Shown here one piece after another: positions 48,789 through 58,800 of a stretch of 64,000 bases of DNA; position 1 is the first letter of the stretch, and each line of letters begins with the position of its first letter. The notes beneath the pieces were generated by a model that was given only the letters and a program-made list of their open reading frames with translations, ran no database searches and was not told the origin of the DNA. The stretch is taken from the NCBI GenBank assembly GCA_049303315.1, contig JBAQMZ010000016.1, positions 62,001 through 126,000 on the forward strand, written 5' to 3'. Source of the stretch: Methanoperedens sp049303315 (lineage in GTDB: Archaea; Halobacteriota; Methanosarcinia; Methanosarcinales; Methanoperedenaceae). The translations under genes were made by a program, and so were the position numbers.

Positions 48789-50474
48789 GTGCATCTGTTT
48801 GATAAACAAGTTGCTTACGTCAAACGATACCGGCAAATCGTTGACGTGATGATAAAGCACGGATTCGGTTACCTTGTTGACAGGTTTGGGCTGCGTCCTT
48901 TTCGGTCTTTTCGCGAGAAATTGTTCGGGCCCAGACCTCTCAGGGAACAAATGCTTCTACTGTCGGAAGCGCAAAGACTGCGCCTTGCTTTAGAAGAACT
49001 CGGGCCCACCTTTATTAAATTCGGGCAGATATTAAGCACAAGGTATGACCTCATCCCGGGAGAGTACATACAGGAACTTTCCAGGCTTCAGGACCGTGCC
49101 CCGGCTTTTGAATTTTCGGAGGCAAAAAAAGTAATCGAAAAGGAACTCGGAAAGAAACTTGAAGAAATATTCCAATCCTTCAATCCCGAACAAATCGCAT
49201 CAGCCTCGATAGGGCAGGTCTATCGCGCAACGTTGTCGGGAGGCGAAGAGGTAGCGGTCAAAGTGATGCGGCCGGGCGTTGAGGACATTATTGAAACAGA
49301 CCTTGCGATATTGATGAGCCTTGCAAGATTTGCTGAAAAGCATATAAAAGAAAGTAAATTTTTCAATCCTGTGGGTTTCGTTGATGAATTTTCCAGGGTC
49401 ATGAAACAAGAAATTGATTATGCCCATGAAGCCCAGAATGCTGACAGGTTTTACTCAAATTTCAAGGGCAGCATGACTGTCAGGATACCAAAAATGTACT
49501 GGGAATACACGACAAAACATGTGTTGACCCAGGAATTTTCAGATGGCATCAAAATAACGGAAATCAAACAGATTGAATCTATTGGCCTTGACAAGAAAAA
49601 AATTTCAATCGATCTTGCAAATGCGTATCTGAAAATGATATTCGAGGATGGTTTTTATCATGCCGACCCGCATCCCGGGAATATCCTTATTTCCTGTGAT
49701 GGGATTGTCATTTTTCTTGATTTTGGAATGGCGGGGCACATAGACCCCATACTTCACGAGAACCTCACAAATCTCATAATAGCGATACAATTGAATGATA
49801 TAGATGTTCTTATAGAAGCTCTCGCAGAGATAGGGCTGATTAGCGACGCCGGAGGTGAGAGCCCGCAACTTCGGATAAAACTTGAAGAATTCTTGAACAA
49901 ATATTACGACTTATCCAGTAAATTCATAGACCCCACAGCGTTTTTGCGTGATATTATCTATATTTTTGCCAAAAGCAAGGGAAAAATCCCTTCGAATATA
50001 ATGCTCCTGTCAAAAACGCTTGTTATACGGGATGAAATTAGCCGCAAACTCGATCCTGAGCATAATTTTGGGGAATTGACTAAACCGTATGTTGATGAGA
50101 TGCTCAAAGAGCGTGCTAAAGCTTCTCATCTAATAAAAGAGGCTGAAAAAACTGTATTGGATTATATTCGCCTTGTCAAGACCTTCCCAAGAAGGGTCAA
50201 TCATATCCTTGCGAAGGCAGAAAAAGGAACGCTTAAGCTTGAACTGGAACACCTGGAGCTTGATACCCTTGTTGAGGAAATGGATATACTGAGCAACAGG
50301 TTGTCTTTTAGCATGATAATTGCTGCGCTTATTGTGGGTTCTTCCCTCATTATCCAGACAAGAATGCAGCCCAGCCTTTTTGGTGTGCCGTTTCTGGGGA
50401 TTATCGGATTTCTTCTTGCAGGTTTTCTGGGGATAGGGCTTCTTGTTTCGATTATTCGCTCAGGCAGATGGTAA
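48789..50474 (+). CDS. ABC1/UbiB-family atypical kinase
   Basis: 561 aa. The family KxGQ motif is in PTFIKFGQILSTRYDLIP; the Ala-rich loop is ASASIGQVYRA; the Lys is in EEVAVKVMRPG; the catalytic-loop region is HADPHPGNILI and the metal motif is FLDFGMAG. The C terminus has two membrane segments (SMIIAALIVGSSLIIQ, FLGIIGFLLAGFLGIGLLV). Family members support quinone or isoprenoid lipid metabolism. The start is a GTG with GGAAG upstream. Confidence 0.9.
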   Translation: MHLFDKQVAYVKRYRQIVDVMIKHGFGYLVDRFGLRPFRSFREKLFGPRPLREQMLLLSEAQRLRLALEELGPTFIKFGQILSTRYDLIPGEYIQELSRLQDRAPAFEFSEAKKVIEKELGKKLEEIFQSFNPEQIASASIGQVYRATLSGGEEVAVKVMRPGVEDIIETDLAILMSLARFAEKHIKESKFFNPVGFVDEFSRVMKQEIDYAHEAQNADRFYSNFKGSMTVRIPKMYWEYTTKHVLTQEFSDGIKITEIKQIESIGLDKKKISIDLANAYLKMIFEDGFYHADPHPGNILISCDGIVIFLDFGMAGHIDPILHENLTNLIIAIQLNDIDVLIEALAEIGLISDAGGESPQLRIKLEEFLNKYYDLSSKFIDPTAFLRDIIYIFAKSKGKIPSNIMLLSKTLVIRDEISRKLDPEHNFGELTKPYVDEMLKERAKASHLIKEAEKTVLDYIRLVKTFPRRVNHILAKAEKGTLKLELEHLELDTLVEEMDILSNRLSFSMIIAALIVGSSLIIQTRMQPSLFGVPFLGIIGFLLAGFLGIGLLVSIIRSGRW

Positions 50475-50514
50475 TGGAATCCTTCTGCATTTATCTTCGG
50501 TTTTTTTAATCAGC

Positions 50515-50548
50515 GGCGCCGCCCTGTCATCGATTCTGAGGGCGCGCC
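50515..50548. terminator. GC-rich hairpin between convergent genes
   Basis: GGCGCCGCCCT (50515-50525) pairs with AGGGCGCGCC (50539-50548) with one bulge, around a 13-base loop. A T-run lies at 50501-50507. It sits between the convergent UbiB and DUF429 genes and may end both transcripts. The local GC content is far above the surroundings. Confidence 0.4.
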
Positions 50549-50571
50549 GGCGGGAGGGAGGCGGCGCTTAT

Positions 50572-51363
50572 TCAGGATTTTGGCACCCAAATTACTCCAG
50601 TTTGATCACCAAATGGTTCGGCTTTTTCTTCAAGAAAATTGCAACCAACCAAAGCAGATAACACAGCATCTAACAAATCTTCATACCCTTTGAGACACTT
50701 AATTGAATAATAGTTGGTTGGTTCTAACTGCGGTAAAAATTGTTCAATTCCAGTAACAACGGATGCTATTTTATTTCTCAATTCATTCAAATTACAAATT
50801 ATTTTGCGGGAGCGTTTCTCAGGGGAATCACCCGGCCAGTATTTAGCCTTTTTTTGAACCTTATATTGAAAACGTTCTTCACAACCAAATAATTCAATAA
50901 TTGCTACATGGGGATAAACTTCAATAAATGCAGGAGTTTGCATATAATCAGTAGCCCATGTAAAATCAAGCTCAATAAGTTGCTTGAAAATATTAATTGC
51001 TATAACACCTGGCCGTTCGGGTGAAGGGCTATGTGTTGAAGCTTTCTTCTTACCATATTCATGAGATATATCTTGGTCTGCTTTCCTGCGATGGGTTATC
51101 GGGGAAGGAGATAAAGGAATATCAAGTGCCACTAAATCTACACGCGGGCAGCATTTTATAATGTTTGAAAATTTTGGTATTGAACCATTTACACGGTTTT
51201 GCCAAACAATCTTTTCACTATCACAGAATTCATCGTAAGAGCGTCCTGCTTTTATTAATTCTGGGACTGAATTATGAGACCATTTTAATAGGGCAACCCC
51301 TGAAGGATTTTTATCTGACCATGCCGCATCCACACCCAAAATATATTTTTCCATTTTATTCAC
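50572..51363 (-). CDS. DUF429-family protein (RNase H-like fold)
   Basis: 263 aa. It shows ILGVDAAWSDKNPSGVALLK, VDLVALDIPLSPSP, RKADQDISHEYGKKKAS, FIEVYPHVAIIELFG and YEDLLDAVLSALVG, the DUF429 pattern with three acidic positions fitting an RNase H-like active site. The function is unknown; a nuclease is predicted by fold. It is more AT-rich than gyrA next to it, and lies 15 bases after gyrA. Confidence 0.82.
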   Translation of the reverse strand: MNKMEKYILGVDAAWSDKNPSGVALLKWSHNSVPELIKAGRSYDEFCDSEKIVWQNRVNGSIPKFSNIIKCCPRVDLVALDIPLSPSPITHRRKADQDISHEYGKKKASTHSPSPERPGVIAINIFKQLIELDFTWATDYMQTPAFIEVYPHVAIIELFGCEERFQYKVQKKAKYWPGDSPEKRSRKIICNLNELRNKIASVVTGIEQFLPQLEPTNYYSIKCLKGYEDLLDAVLSALVGCNFLEEKAEPFGDQTGVIWVPKS

Positions 51364-51378
51364 TCCATATAATGCGAC

Positions 51379-53913
51379 TTAAGGTTTCTGTTCCCCCTCC
51401 TTATGCGCCCCCAACTCTTCCAGCTTCTCCTGCACCGCTTTCTCCTCCCCCTCCCCATTCTCCTCCTCCTTCGCAAGCGTCGCCACCCCAACCACCCTGT
51501 CCTTCTCCCCGACATTCATTATCTTAACACCCTGCGTATTCCTCCCCTGCACGCGTATCCCGCTCGCAGGCACGCGGATAATGATGCCGTTCGAGGTCGT
51601 AACCATTATCTCATCGTCCTCACGCACGCTCCTTATATCCACCACGTTCCCGTTCCTCACGTTCACGTCAATGGTAATCACACCCTGCCCTCCGCGGTTG
51701 CTGGTTCGGTACTCCTCAAATTCCGTGCGCTTCCCGAAGCCGTTCTCAGTCACCGTGAGAAGCGTTGTACTTTCTTCGACAACAGCCATGCTAACCACTT
51801 CATCCTCGCCTACAAGCCTCACGCCTCGCACTCCATAAGCACTACGCCCCATGTCGCGGACATCGTTCTCCTCAAATCTGATTGCCTTTCCATGCTTTGT
51901 GCCAATTATCATTTCCTTAGTCCCATCTGTGAGCTTTACGGACACAAGTTTATCCCCCTCATCAAGAGAGATAGCAATTATCCCGGTTTTTCTCGGATTT
52001 GAAAAATCAGTAAGCTGCGTTTTCTTAGCTGTACCTTTCTTCGTGACCATCAACAGGAAGTGATTCTCATCGAACTTGCTGATAGGTATATAGGCGTTAA
52101 TCTTCTCGCCCTGCTCAAGCTGGAGCAGGTTGACGATAGCAGTGCCGCGCGCCTGTCTTCCAGCCTCAGGTATCCCATATACCTTCAACCAGTAAACCTT
52201 GCCTTTATCGGTAAAGAAAAGGAGGTAATCATGGGTGTTCCCAATAAAGAGGTCGCTTACGAAATCCTCTTCCTTGGTCTCCATCCCCATGACGCCCTTC
52301 CCGCCGCGGCGCTGCTGCTTATATGCATCCACTGCGATGCGTTTGATGTAGCCGCTGTTTGTTATCGTAATGACGTCGTCTTCTTTTGGAATTAAGTCCT
52401 CAGTAACAAGATCACCGGTACTTTCAATTATTTCGGTCCGCCTTTTATCTGCAAAGCGCGCTTTGAGGTCTGCAAGTTCTGTTTTTATGACAGCAAGTAT
52501 TTTTATTTCACTTGCCAGGAGTTCTTTGAGCCATGCAATCGTCTTCAAAAGCTCGGCGTACTCAGCATCAATCTTCTCACGCTCAAGACCCGTGAGCCTC
52601 TGAAGCCTCATGTCAAGTATAGCCTTTGCCTGTTCAATGCTGAGTTTGAACTTTGCCATAAGACCATCGCGCGCTTCATCAGGTGTATTTGAAGCTTTTA
52701 TGAGCTTGATGACTTCATCGATATTATCAAGCGCAATTATCAAACCTTCGAGGATATGGGCACGCTGCTGTGCTTTTTTAAGCTCGAACTGGCTTCTTCT
52801 TATTATTACATTTTTCCTGTGTGAAATATACTGGACGATTATTTCCTTTAACGGAAGAACCACTGGTCTCCCATCGACAAGTGCAAGGTTGATAACGCCA
52901 AAAGTGGTCTCAAGCTGGGTGTGCGAATATAGCTGGTTCAAAATGATATTCGCCTGCGCCTGTCTTGATACCTCCATTACGATACGGATGCCATCTTTAT
53001 CAGATTCATCACGAAGGTCGGTTATCCCTGCGATTTTCTTGTCCCTTACAAGACCTGCAATATCTTCTATCAATTTTGCCTTGTTCACCTGGTAGGGTAG
53101 CTCATTAACGATTATTGTTTCCTTGTTCTTTACTTCCTCTATTATTGCCCTGGCGCGCATCTTTACTGAGCCGCGGCCTGTCGAGTACGCATCCCGGATG
53201 CCCTGCCGTCCGTATATGAATCCGGCTGTTGGGAAATCAGGACCTTTGACTGCGGTCATGAGTTCGTTCCATTCGACAGCGGGATTATCTATGACCATTA
53301 TGATTCCGTCAATAACTTCCCCGAGATTATGAGGCGGCATGTTGGTCGCCATGCCGACCGCGATTCCTGTGGAACCATTGATAAGAAGGTTAGGGAGCTT
53401 GCATGGAAGAACTGAGGGCTCTTTTAATGAATCATCGTAGTTGGGTACGAAATCAACGGTTTCTTTATCGATGTCCCCGAGTATCTCATCTGCTATTTTC
53501 CCGAGCCTGACTTCAGTGTATCGCATCGCAGCGGCGCTGTCGCCGTCGATTGAGCCGAAGTTCCCCTGCCCGTCGATAAGCGGATAACGAAGCGAAAACT
53601 CCTGTACCATCCTTACGAGAGAGTCGTAAACAGCAATATCGCCGTGCGGGTGGTACTTACCAAGAACGTCTCCCACTATCCTTGCGGATTTCTTGTATGG
53701 CTTATCGTGGGTCATTCCCTGTTCGTTCATCGCATAGAGGATGCGGCGGTGGACGGGTTTTAAGCCGTCCCTGACATCAGGGAGGGCGCGCCCCACGATG
53801 ACGCTCATGGCGTAGTCGATGTATGAGCGTTTCATTTCAACTTCGATGTTAACATCTGTGATTTTTTCAACTACGAGCTTTTGCTGCGGGTTTTTGGGTT
53901 CTGGGTCGGTCAT
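51379..53913 (-). CDS. gyrA: DNA gyrase subunit A
   Basis: 844 aa. The winged-helix catalytic region has Tyr132 in AMRYTEVRLG, with SYIDYAMSVIVGRALPDVRD and KYHPHGDIAVYDSLVRM. The C-terminal beta-pinwheel carries the GyrA box QQRRGGKG, which is what makes it a gyrase and not Topo IV. The acidic tail (EEENGEGEEKAVQEKLEEL) follows. Bacterial-type gyrase was acquired by Methanosarcinales and related groups. gyrB lies upstream but is separated by three foreign-looking genes. Confidence 0.97.
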   Translation of the reverse strand: MTDPEPKNPQQKLVVEKITDVNIEVEMKRSYIDYAMSVIVGRALPDVRDGLKPVHRRILYAMNEQGMTHDKPYKKSARIVGDVLGKYHPHGDIAVYDSLVRMVQEFSLRYPLIDGQGNFGSIDGDSAAAMRYTEVRLGKIADEILGDIDKETVDFVPNYDDSLKEPSVLPCKLPNLLINGSTGIAVGMATNMPPHNLGEVIDGIIMVIDNPAVEWNELMTAVKGPDFPTAGFIYGRQGIRDAYSTGRGSVKMRARAIIEEVKNKETIIVNELPYQVNKAKLIEDIAGLVRDKKIAGITDLRDESDKDGIRIVMEVSRQAQANIILNQLYSHTQLETTFGVINLALVDGRPVVLPLKEIIVQYISHRKNVIIRRSQFELKKAQQRAHILEGLIIALDNIDEVIKLIKASNTPDEARDGLMAKFKLSIEQAKAILDMRLQRLTGLEREKIDAEYAELLKTIAWLKELLASEIKILAVIKTELADLKARFADKRRTEIIESTGDLVTEDLIPKEDDVITITNSGYIKRIAVDAYKQQRRGGKGVMGMETKEEDFVSDLFIGNTHDYLLFFTDKGKVYWLKVYGIPEAGRQARGTAIVNLLQLEQGEKINAYIPISKFDENHFLLMVTKKGTAKKTQLTDFSNPRKTGIIAISLDEGDKLVSVKLTDGTKEMIIGTKHGKAIRFEENDVRDMGRSAYGVRGVRLVGEDEVVSMAVVEESTTLLTVTENGFGKRTEFEEYRTSNRGGQGVITIDVNVRNGNVVDIRSVREDDEIMVTTSNGIIIRVPASGIRVQGRNTQGVKIMNVGEKDRVVGVATLAKEEENGEGEEKAVQEKLEELGAHKEGEQKP

Positions 53914-53920
53914 GATAGTA

Positions 53921-54316
53921 TCAACTCAATTTTAATCTGGTTAAAATGAATTCTTTGATTTTCTTAGCATTTTTAAAAGCCAGTTGCGCCTCTTCAAAAG
54001 TAATCTCATAATCTTCTTCTAAAGGATATCTGACTTCGACTGCATATCCCGATAGTTCAGACGCAATATCATAAAAGTCAGTAAATTTAGAATCGATTTC
54101 TTTGCAAATTGAAATCAATTCCTCAAGGTCATGTATTTTTGGCGTTTCTTTCCCGTGAAAAGCAAGAAATCCTTTAAGATATTTTTCTGCGACCTGCTGG
54201 CTGTGAAAACATATTGTATCCGTAGGAGGGCTTTGCATTGTGAGCAGATATTCCACTGTTATAAGGTCGTTATTTGCTTTATTGAACCATTTTTTGGCTA
54301 CATCTTTATTGTCCAT
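53921..54316 (-). CDS. HEPN-domain protein of an MNT-HEPN pair
   Basis: 131 aa, all helical. HEPN motifs are AKKWFNKANNDLITVEYLL, CFHSQQVAEKYLKGFLAFHG and IHDLEELISIC, ending YAVEVRYPLEEDYE. It overlaps the MNT gene by 11 bases. In several such pairs HEPN is an RNase toxin neutralised by AMPylation from MNT; here the usual RX4-6H RNase motif is not evident, so the activity is uncertain. It sits between gyrB and gyrA. Confidence 0.85.
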   Translation of the reverse strand: MDNKDVAKKWFNKANNDLITVEYLLTMQSPPTDTICFHSQQVAEKYLKGFLAFHGKETPKIHDLEELISICKEIDSKFTDFYDIASELSGYAVEVRYPLEEDYEITFEEAQLAFKNAKKIKEFILTRLKLS

Positions 54317-54626
54317 ATATGACCTTTCCTTTTCTAATGATTGAAGTTATAAAAGCAGCAGAAGCATTTTTCCATTTCTCAACTTCCTGCGGTGTATAAA
54401 CGAGAATATCCTTTGGAATTCTGATATCACGGAGTAATTTTCTTATCCGAAGCCCCCTTTTATGCATTGGTTCTTTTGTTGGAAGGATTACTAACAAATC
54501 CAGGTCGCTGTCTTTTGTCGGGTTTCCATAAGCATATGAGCCAAAAAGGATTATCTTTTCAGGATGGACTTCGCTAACGATGCGGTTTTTGATTTGCTGG
54601 ATAAGTTCTTCGGTTAGTGGTTGCAT
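54306..54626 (-). CDS. MNT-type minimal nucleotidyltransferase
   Basis: 106 aa. The catalytic motif is GSYAYGNPTKDSDLDLLV (GS-x10-DxD), followed by RKLLRDIRIPKDILVYTPQE with the third acidic position. It pairs with the overlapping HEPN gene. MNT antitoxins transfer AMP to the HEPN toxin. It lies 10 bases downstream of the PLD-like gene and on the same strand. Confidence 0.88.
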   Translation of the reverse strand: MQPLTEELIQQIKNRIVSEVHPEKIILFGSYAYGNPTKDSDLDLLVILPTKEPMHKRGLRIRKLLRDIRIPKDILVYTPQEVEKWKNASAAFITSIIRKGKVIYGQ

Positions 54627-54636
54627 GATTGTAATC

Positions 54637-55779
54637 CTATTTAAGTTCCTCAGAAAAAGCCTCGTCCAAAAGTTTAGTTCTATATGATAAATTCATTACT
54701 GCTTCATAAACAACTGGTTTATGATATTCCCTACGTCCTGATCCTTTACCGCGTTTTAATTCTGCCAATACTGCCTGTTTCCAATAATTTTTTATCCTTT
54801 CAGAAAACTCAATTTTATTTTTTCTTTCAAATTCTAACCATCGAGCTTTGCGTATCTTATTTGTAAAAAAATAATCTTCATCCTCAAATACAACCCCGTC
54901 TGTATCGTAGTTCTGTGAATCATATTCAAGAGGCATGATCAAACCAACATTACCTTTATTGTATGGTCTCAATGGCTTCAAAACCCACCTTTGATTGATA
55001 CTAATTGGAATTCTTCCATCCTTTCTGAGAGACATTACAAGCCTTGGGTCATCGTTTGTCAGTCCTGTGAATTCGATCAATTCTTTTGCCAGATCAAAAT
55101 AAGAATTTATCCACTCTCTATTTGATGTTAACCTTATGGCTTCAATCAGACGTTTATGAGACTCCTTATCATTTTTTATAATATTGTCTATCTGGATATT
55201 TTCACTTCCAATCCCTGATAACTTAGCTTTAATGGCAGGGGCATTTGATGGAAGTGAATACTCTGGTTTATATAGATCAGGTGAGGGTAAAGATATGATT
55301 GAAGACACATACTTTTCAAGATCGGAACTATTTACTGATTTTGTTTCATTCCACAAATCCCAGAACCATTTCTGCACTTCATCTATTTGCTCTTTTTCTT
55401 CGATCAATACAGACATTTCCACTCTCCCAGTTATTCCCTTTTCTGTAAGATTTGCAGAACCAATGAAAGCACTATTATCTGTTATTATAACTTTTGCATG
55501 AATATCTGGGTAATGGTGGATATTTGATAGATGTTCTATAATGAAATTTTTTATATCCTGTCGTGCGTTTTGATTGTGAGATCTCATCCACGCTCCAACA
55601 TCTGTGACAAGATGCCATGTATTTGCTAATTGGATGATTCCGCTAAAATAATCTATCCCTATATAAGGGCAAATAATACAAATATTTTTATTTTTTACTA
55701 AGTCAATTATAGCTTTATCAAATGGAGATGTGCCTCCCATTGAGCTTCCTTTGCCATGATAAATTAATTTTATGCCCAT
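54637..55779 (-). CDS. Phospholipase D-like (HKD) nuclease-type protein
   Basis: 380 aa. A single HKD motif, HAKVIITDNSAFIGSANLTE (about 93-112), lies in a PLD-like domain at 1-150 (ICIICPYIGIDYFSG). One HKD per chain is typical of dimeric nucleases such as BfiI- and NgoFVII-like restriction enzymes. The C-terminal half is unassigned and charged (RWVLKPLRPYNKGNVGLIMP). The gene is AT-rich and lies between gyrB and the MNT-HEPN pair. A nuclease effector role is inferred. Confidence 0.75.
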   Translation of the reverse strand: MGIKLIYHGKGSSMGGTSPFDKAIIDLVKNKNICIICPYIGIDYFSGIIQLANTWHLVTDVGAWMRSHNQNARQDIKNFIIEHLSNIHHYPDIHAKVIITDNSAFIGSANLTEKGITGRVEMSVLIEEKEQIDEVQKWFWDLWNETKSVNSSDLEKYVSSIISLPSPDLYKPEYSLPSNAPAIKAKLSGIGSENIQIDNIIKNDKESHKRLIEAIRLTSNREWINSYFDLAKELIEFTGLTNDDPRLVMSLRKDGRIPISINQRWVLKPLRPYNKGNVGLIMPLEYDSQNYDTDGVVFEDEDYFFTNKIRKARWLEFERKNKIEFSERIKNYWKQAVLAELKRGKGSGRREYHKPVVYEAVMNLSYRTKLLDEAFSEELK

Positions 55780-55814
55780 CGTATGATTTTTTCACCTCTT
55801 TCTTCTGTCATTCC

Positions 55815-58800
55815 TCAAACATCCAGGTTCCGTACATCCTTCGCATGCTTCTCGATGAACTCGCGCCTCGGTTCTACCTTATCTCCCATCAGTATCGTGA
55901 AAATCTCATCTGCCTTGATAGCATCCTCAAGAGTGACCTTAAGCATGGTGCGCGATTCGGGATTCATGGTTGTATCCCACAACTGCTGGGGGTTCATCTC
56001 ACCGAGACCTTTGTAGCGCTGCATGGCGATACCATCCCTTCCTATCTCCGCCAACTTCTTGTTGAGTTCTTCCTCATTATACACGTAAAATTCTGATTTC
56101 CCCTTCTTCACTTTGAAAAGCGGCGGCTGGGCAATATAAATATACCCGCTCTCGATAAGGGGGCGCATATACCTGTAGAACAGCGTCAGCAGTAAAGTCC
56201 TGATGTGGCTTCCATCAACATCGGCATCAGTCATGACCACTATCTTATGGTACCGGGTCTTTTCGATATCGAACTCCTCGCCTTCGCCGATGCCCGCGCC
56301 TATGGCAGTTATGAGCGCGCGTATCTCCTCATTCTTCAAAATCTTGGTAAGCCGCGCCTTCTCCACATTCAATATCTTGCCGCGGAGAGGAAGTATTGCC
56401 TGGAATCTACGGTTGCGTCCCTGCTTAGCGCTATTATGCACAAACACTCCGCTTGCAAGAGCAAAGTTGTGCGTATTTGGAACTTCGATATCATAAACAT
56501 CCATTCGTTCTTCAAGCCGTTCGATGGATACAATACGATGGTTGAATCTGCCAACCGCTTCACATGCAAGCGCTTCATCCCCATTAAAGTACCGCTTGCA
56601 AAAAGTATCAAATCGCAACAACGACTTATCCCGCGTGTCAAGCCTGTGTGCGCGATAGGCATCAAGGTCAAGCTTACCGTGCTCTATTTCAAATTGTTTC
56701 AGGGCAGCAATAGTCTTGCGATAATAGGTTTTATTATAGGCAGCGGCACGCTTTGCCCGAAATTCAGGAGTCCATTGCTGCTTAGTCTTTTCCCGCCTCC
56801 ATGCCAGAAGTTCCTCGTCTTTCCATTCCTCAATAGCAAGTGCTGAGTTTTTCGTCCGTGCTTCAGGATTGTTGGCAAAGTATTTTTCAACTCTTATAGC
56901 CTGAGCAGCACGGTTAGCTTCATCGCCCCAATATTCATGTTGGGCCCGGTTTAGTAGCTCATTATTTTCTTTTCTGTAAGCTTCATTATTGTTATAGAAC
57001 TCACGCCATTTTTCAGCCATGTAAGCTTTGTAGGATTCATTTTCCCATTGCGCCCTGGCATTTTTAGAGAGGATTTTTCTTGTATCAGGATGCTGCATCC
57101 TGGGGCTCATCATGGCGCGGAATTCCTTGCTATTTCTGATTTCCCGGCATTTTTCAATAACATCCTCCCGATGCAATGTTTTTCCAACATGTTCGCGATG
57201 CAGACCGAGGTGATCTTCAGCCGTCAATCGCCTGATATTTGTAGGGTTGTTGTTTAGCTTGTTAAAATCTTCATGGTGGCAGTGTTCACCTTCATCTTCT
57301 GTATATATGCCCTGCCAGCGATTATACCAGTCAGCCAGCACATGAGTAAAAAGCCAGCAACCTGAAAGCGGATCCAGCACCATTTCATAGCCATCTATTG
57401 TAATACCTGATTCCTTGAAGTCTGAAAATTTGCGATAAAGAGGCATTAATGAATCATTCATGGCAACATCTTCTATAGGTTTGAAACTGCCGTCACGCAT
57501 CATGAACGGGTGATCGGGTGTACATGTGATAGTTTCTCCGTTATCGAAAGTAACCTTAATGACTTTCGCATTTGCCTTCGTCTTGCGTGGATTTATTATT
57601 CGCTCTAACCCGATTTTACCATCATTTCGAATAGTATAGCAAAAATGCTCTTTACCAGCAGCCTGCTCTGTTATGATTTCTTTGAAACTCAGCGTCCGCC
57701 CATCGGCAAGGGCAATAAGTGTATCTCCCGAAAAACATCCACCAGCCGAGTCACCCTCCACGATATATATCTCGCTCTTAGCCGGGTCTTTCTCGGAGCA
57801 GTCCGCCAGTTTCCCCGGCAGCGAGCTTACTTCAAGGGCATTCTTTCGCCGCGTGAGTTCCCGGGCTTTCCTCGCCGCTTCCCTTGCTTCGGCAGCCTCA
57901 AGTGCCTTTGAAAGAATGGTTTTTCCGGCAGCCGGGTTTTCTTCAAAGAACTCAGACAACCCGTCAGAGACAAGCGTTTCCACTATTCCTTTGATATCGC
58001 TGTTGCCCAGTTTCGTCTTGGTCTGACCCTCGAATTGCGGGTTTGTGAGCTTTACGTTGATTATTGCGGTCAGCCCTTCCCTGACATCATCCCCCGATAA
58101 TTTTTCCTCGCCTTTCAGCAGCCCCTTTGCTTTAGCGTAATCGTTGGATACCTTTGTGAGCGCTGCCTTGAATCCGACAAGGTGCGTTCCGCCTTCGTGC
58201 GTGTTGATGTTGTTGGCAAAAGCATACACATTTTCAGTATAGCTGTCGTTGTACTGCATGGCTATTTCTACAACAGTCGTATCCTTTTGCTTCTGGAAAT
58301 AGATTGGTTTTTCATGAAGCAGGTTTTTGTTTTTATTCAGGAACTCCACAAATGATATGATGCCGCCCTCATACTGGAACACCTCTTCTTTTTGCGAGAA
58401 TTCATCCTTCAGCGATATTTTGAGACCCTTATTAAGGAAAGCAAGTTCCCGCAGCCGGGCAGCCAGCATATCCAGGTTGAACTCAAGCGTCTCGAAAATA
58501 GTTTTGTCCGGCTTGAATGTGACCGTTGTGCCTGCCTGCGTTGATTCACCGATGAAAGTCACTGCCGTAACAGGTTTTCCACATTCGTACCTCTGTTTGT
58601 ACAGCTTACCCTCGCGCCTGACTTCCACTTCAAGCCATTCCGATAGGGCATTTACCGCCGAAACGCCTACGCCGTGCAAGCCTCCGGAGACTTTGTAAGC
58701 ATTATTATCAAACTTGCCGCCTGCATGCAGCATTGTCATGACAACTTCAAGCGCAGATTTCTGGTATTTGGGCATTACCTCGACCGGGATGCCCCTGCCG

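Noticed and set aside
51403..52002. 199-codon frame on the plus strand
   Set aside because: Antisense to the gyrA C-terminal domain; no domain or ribosome site.
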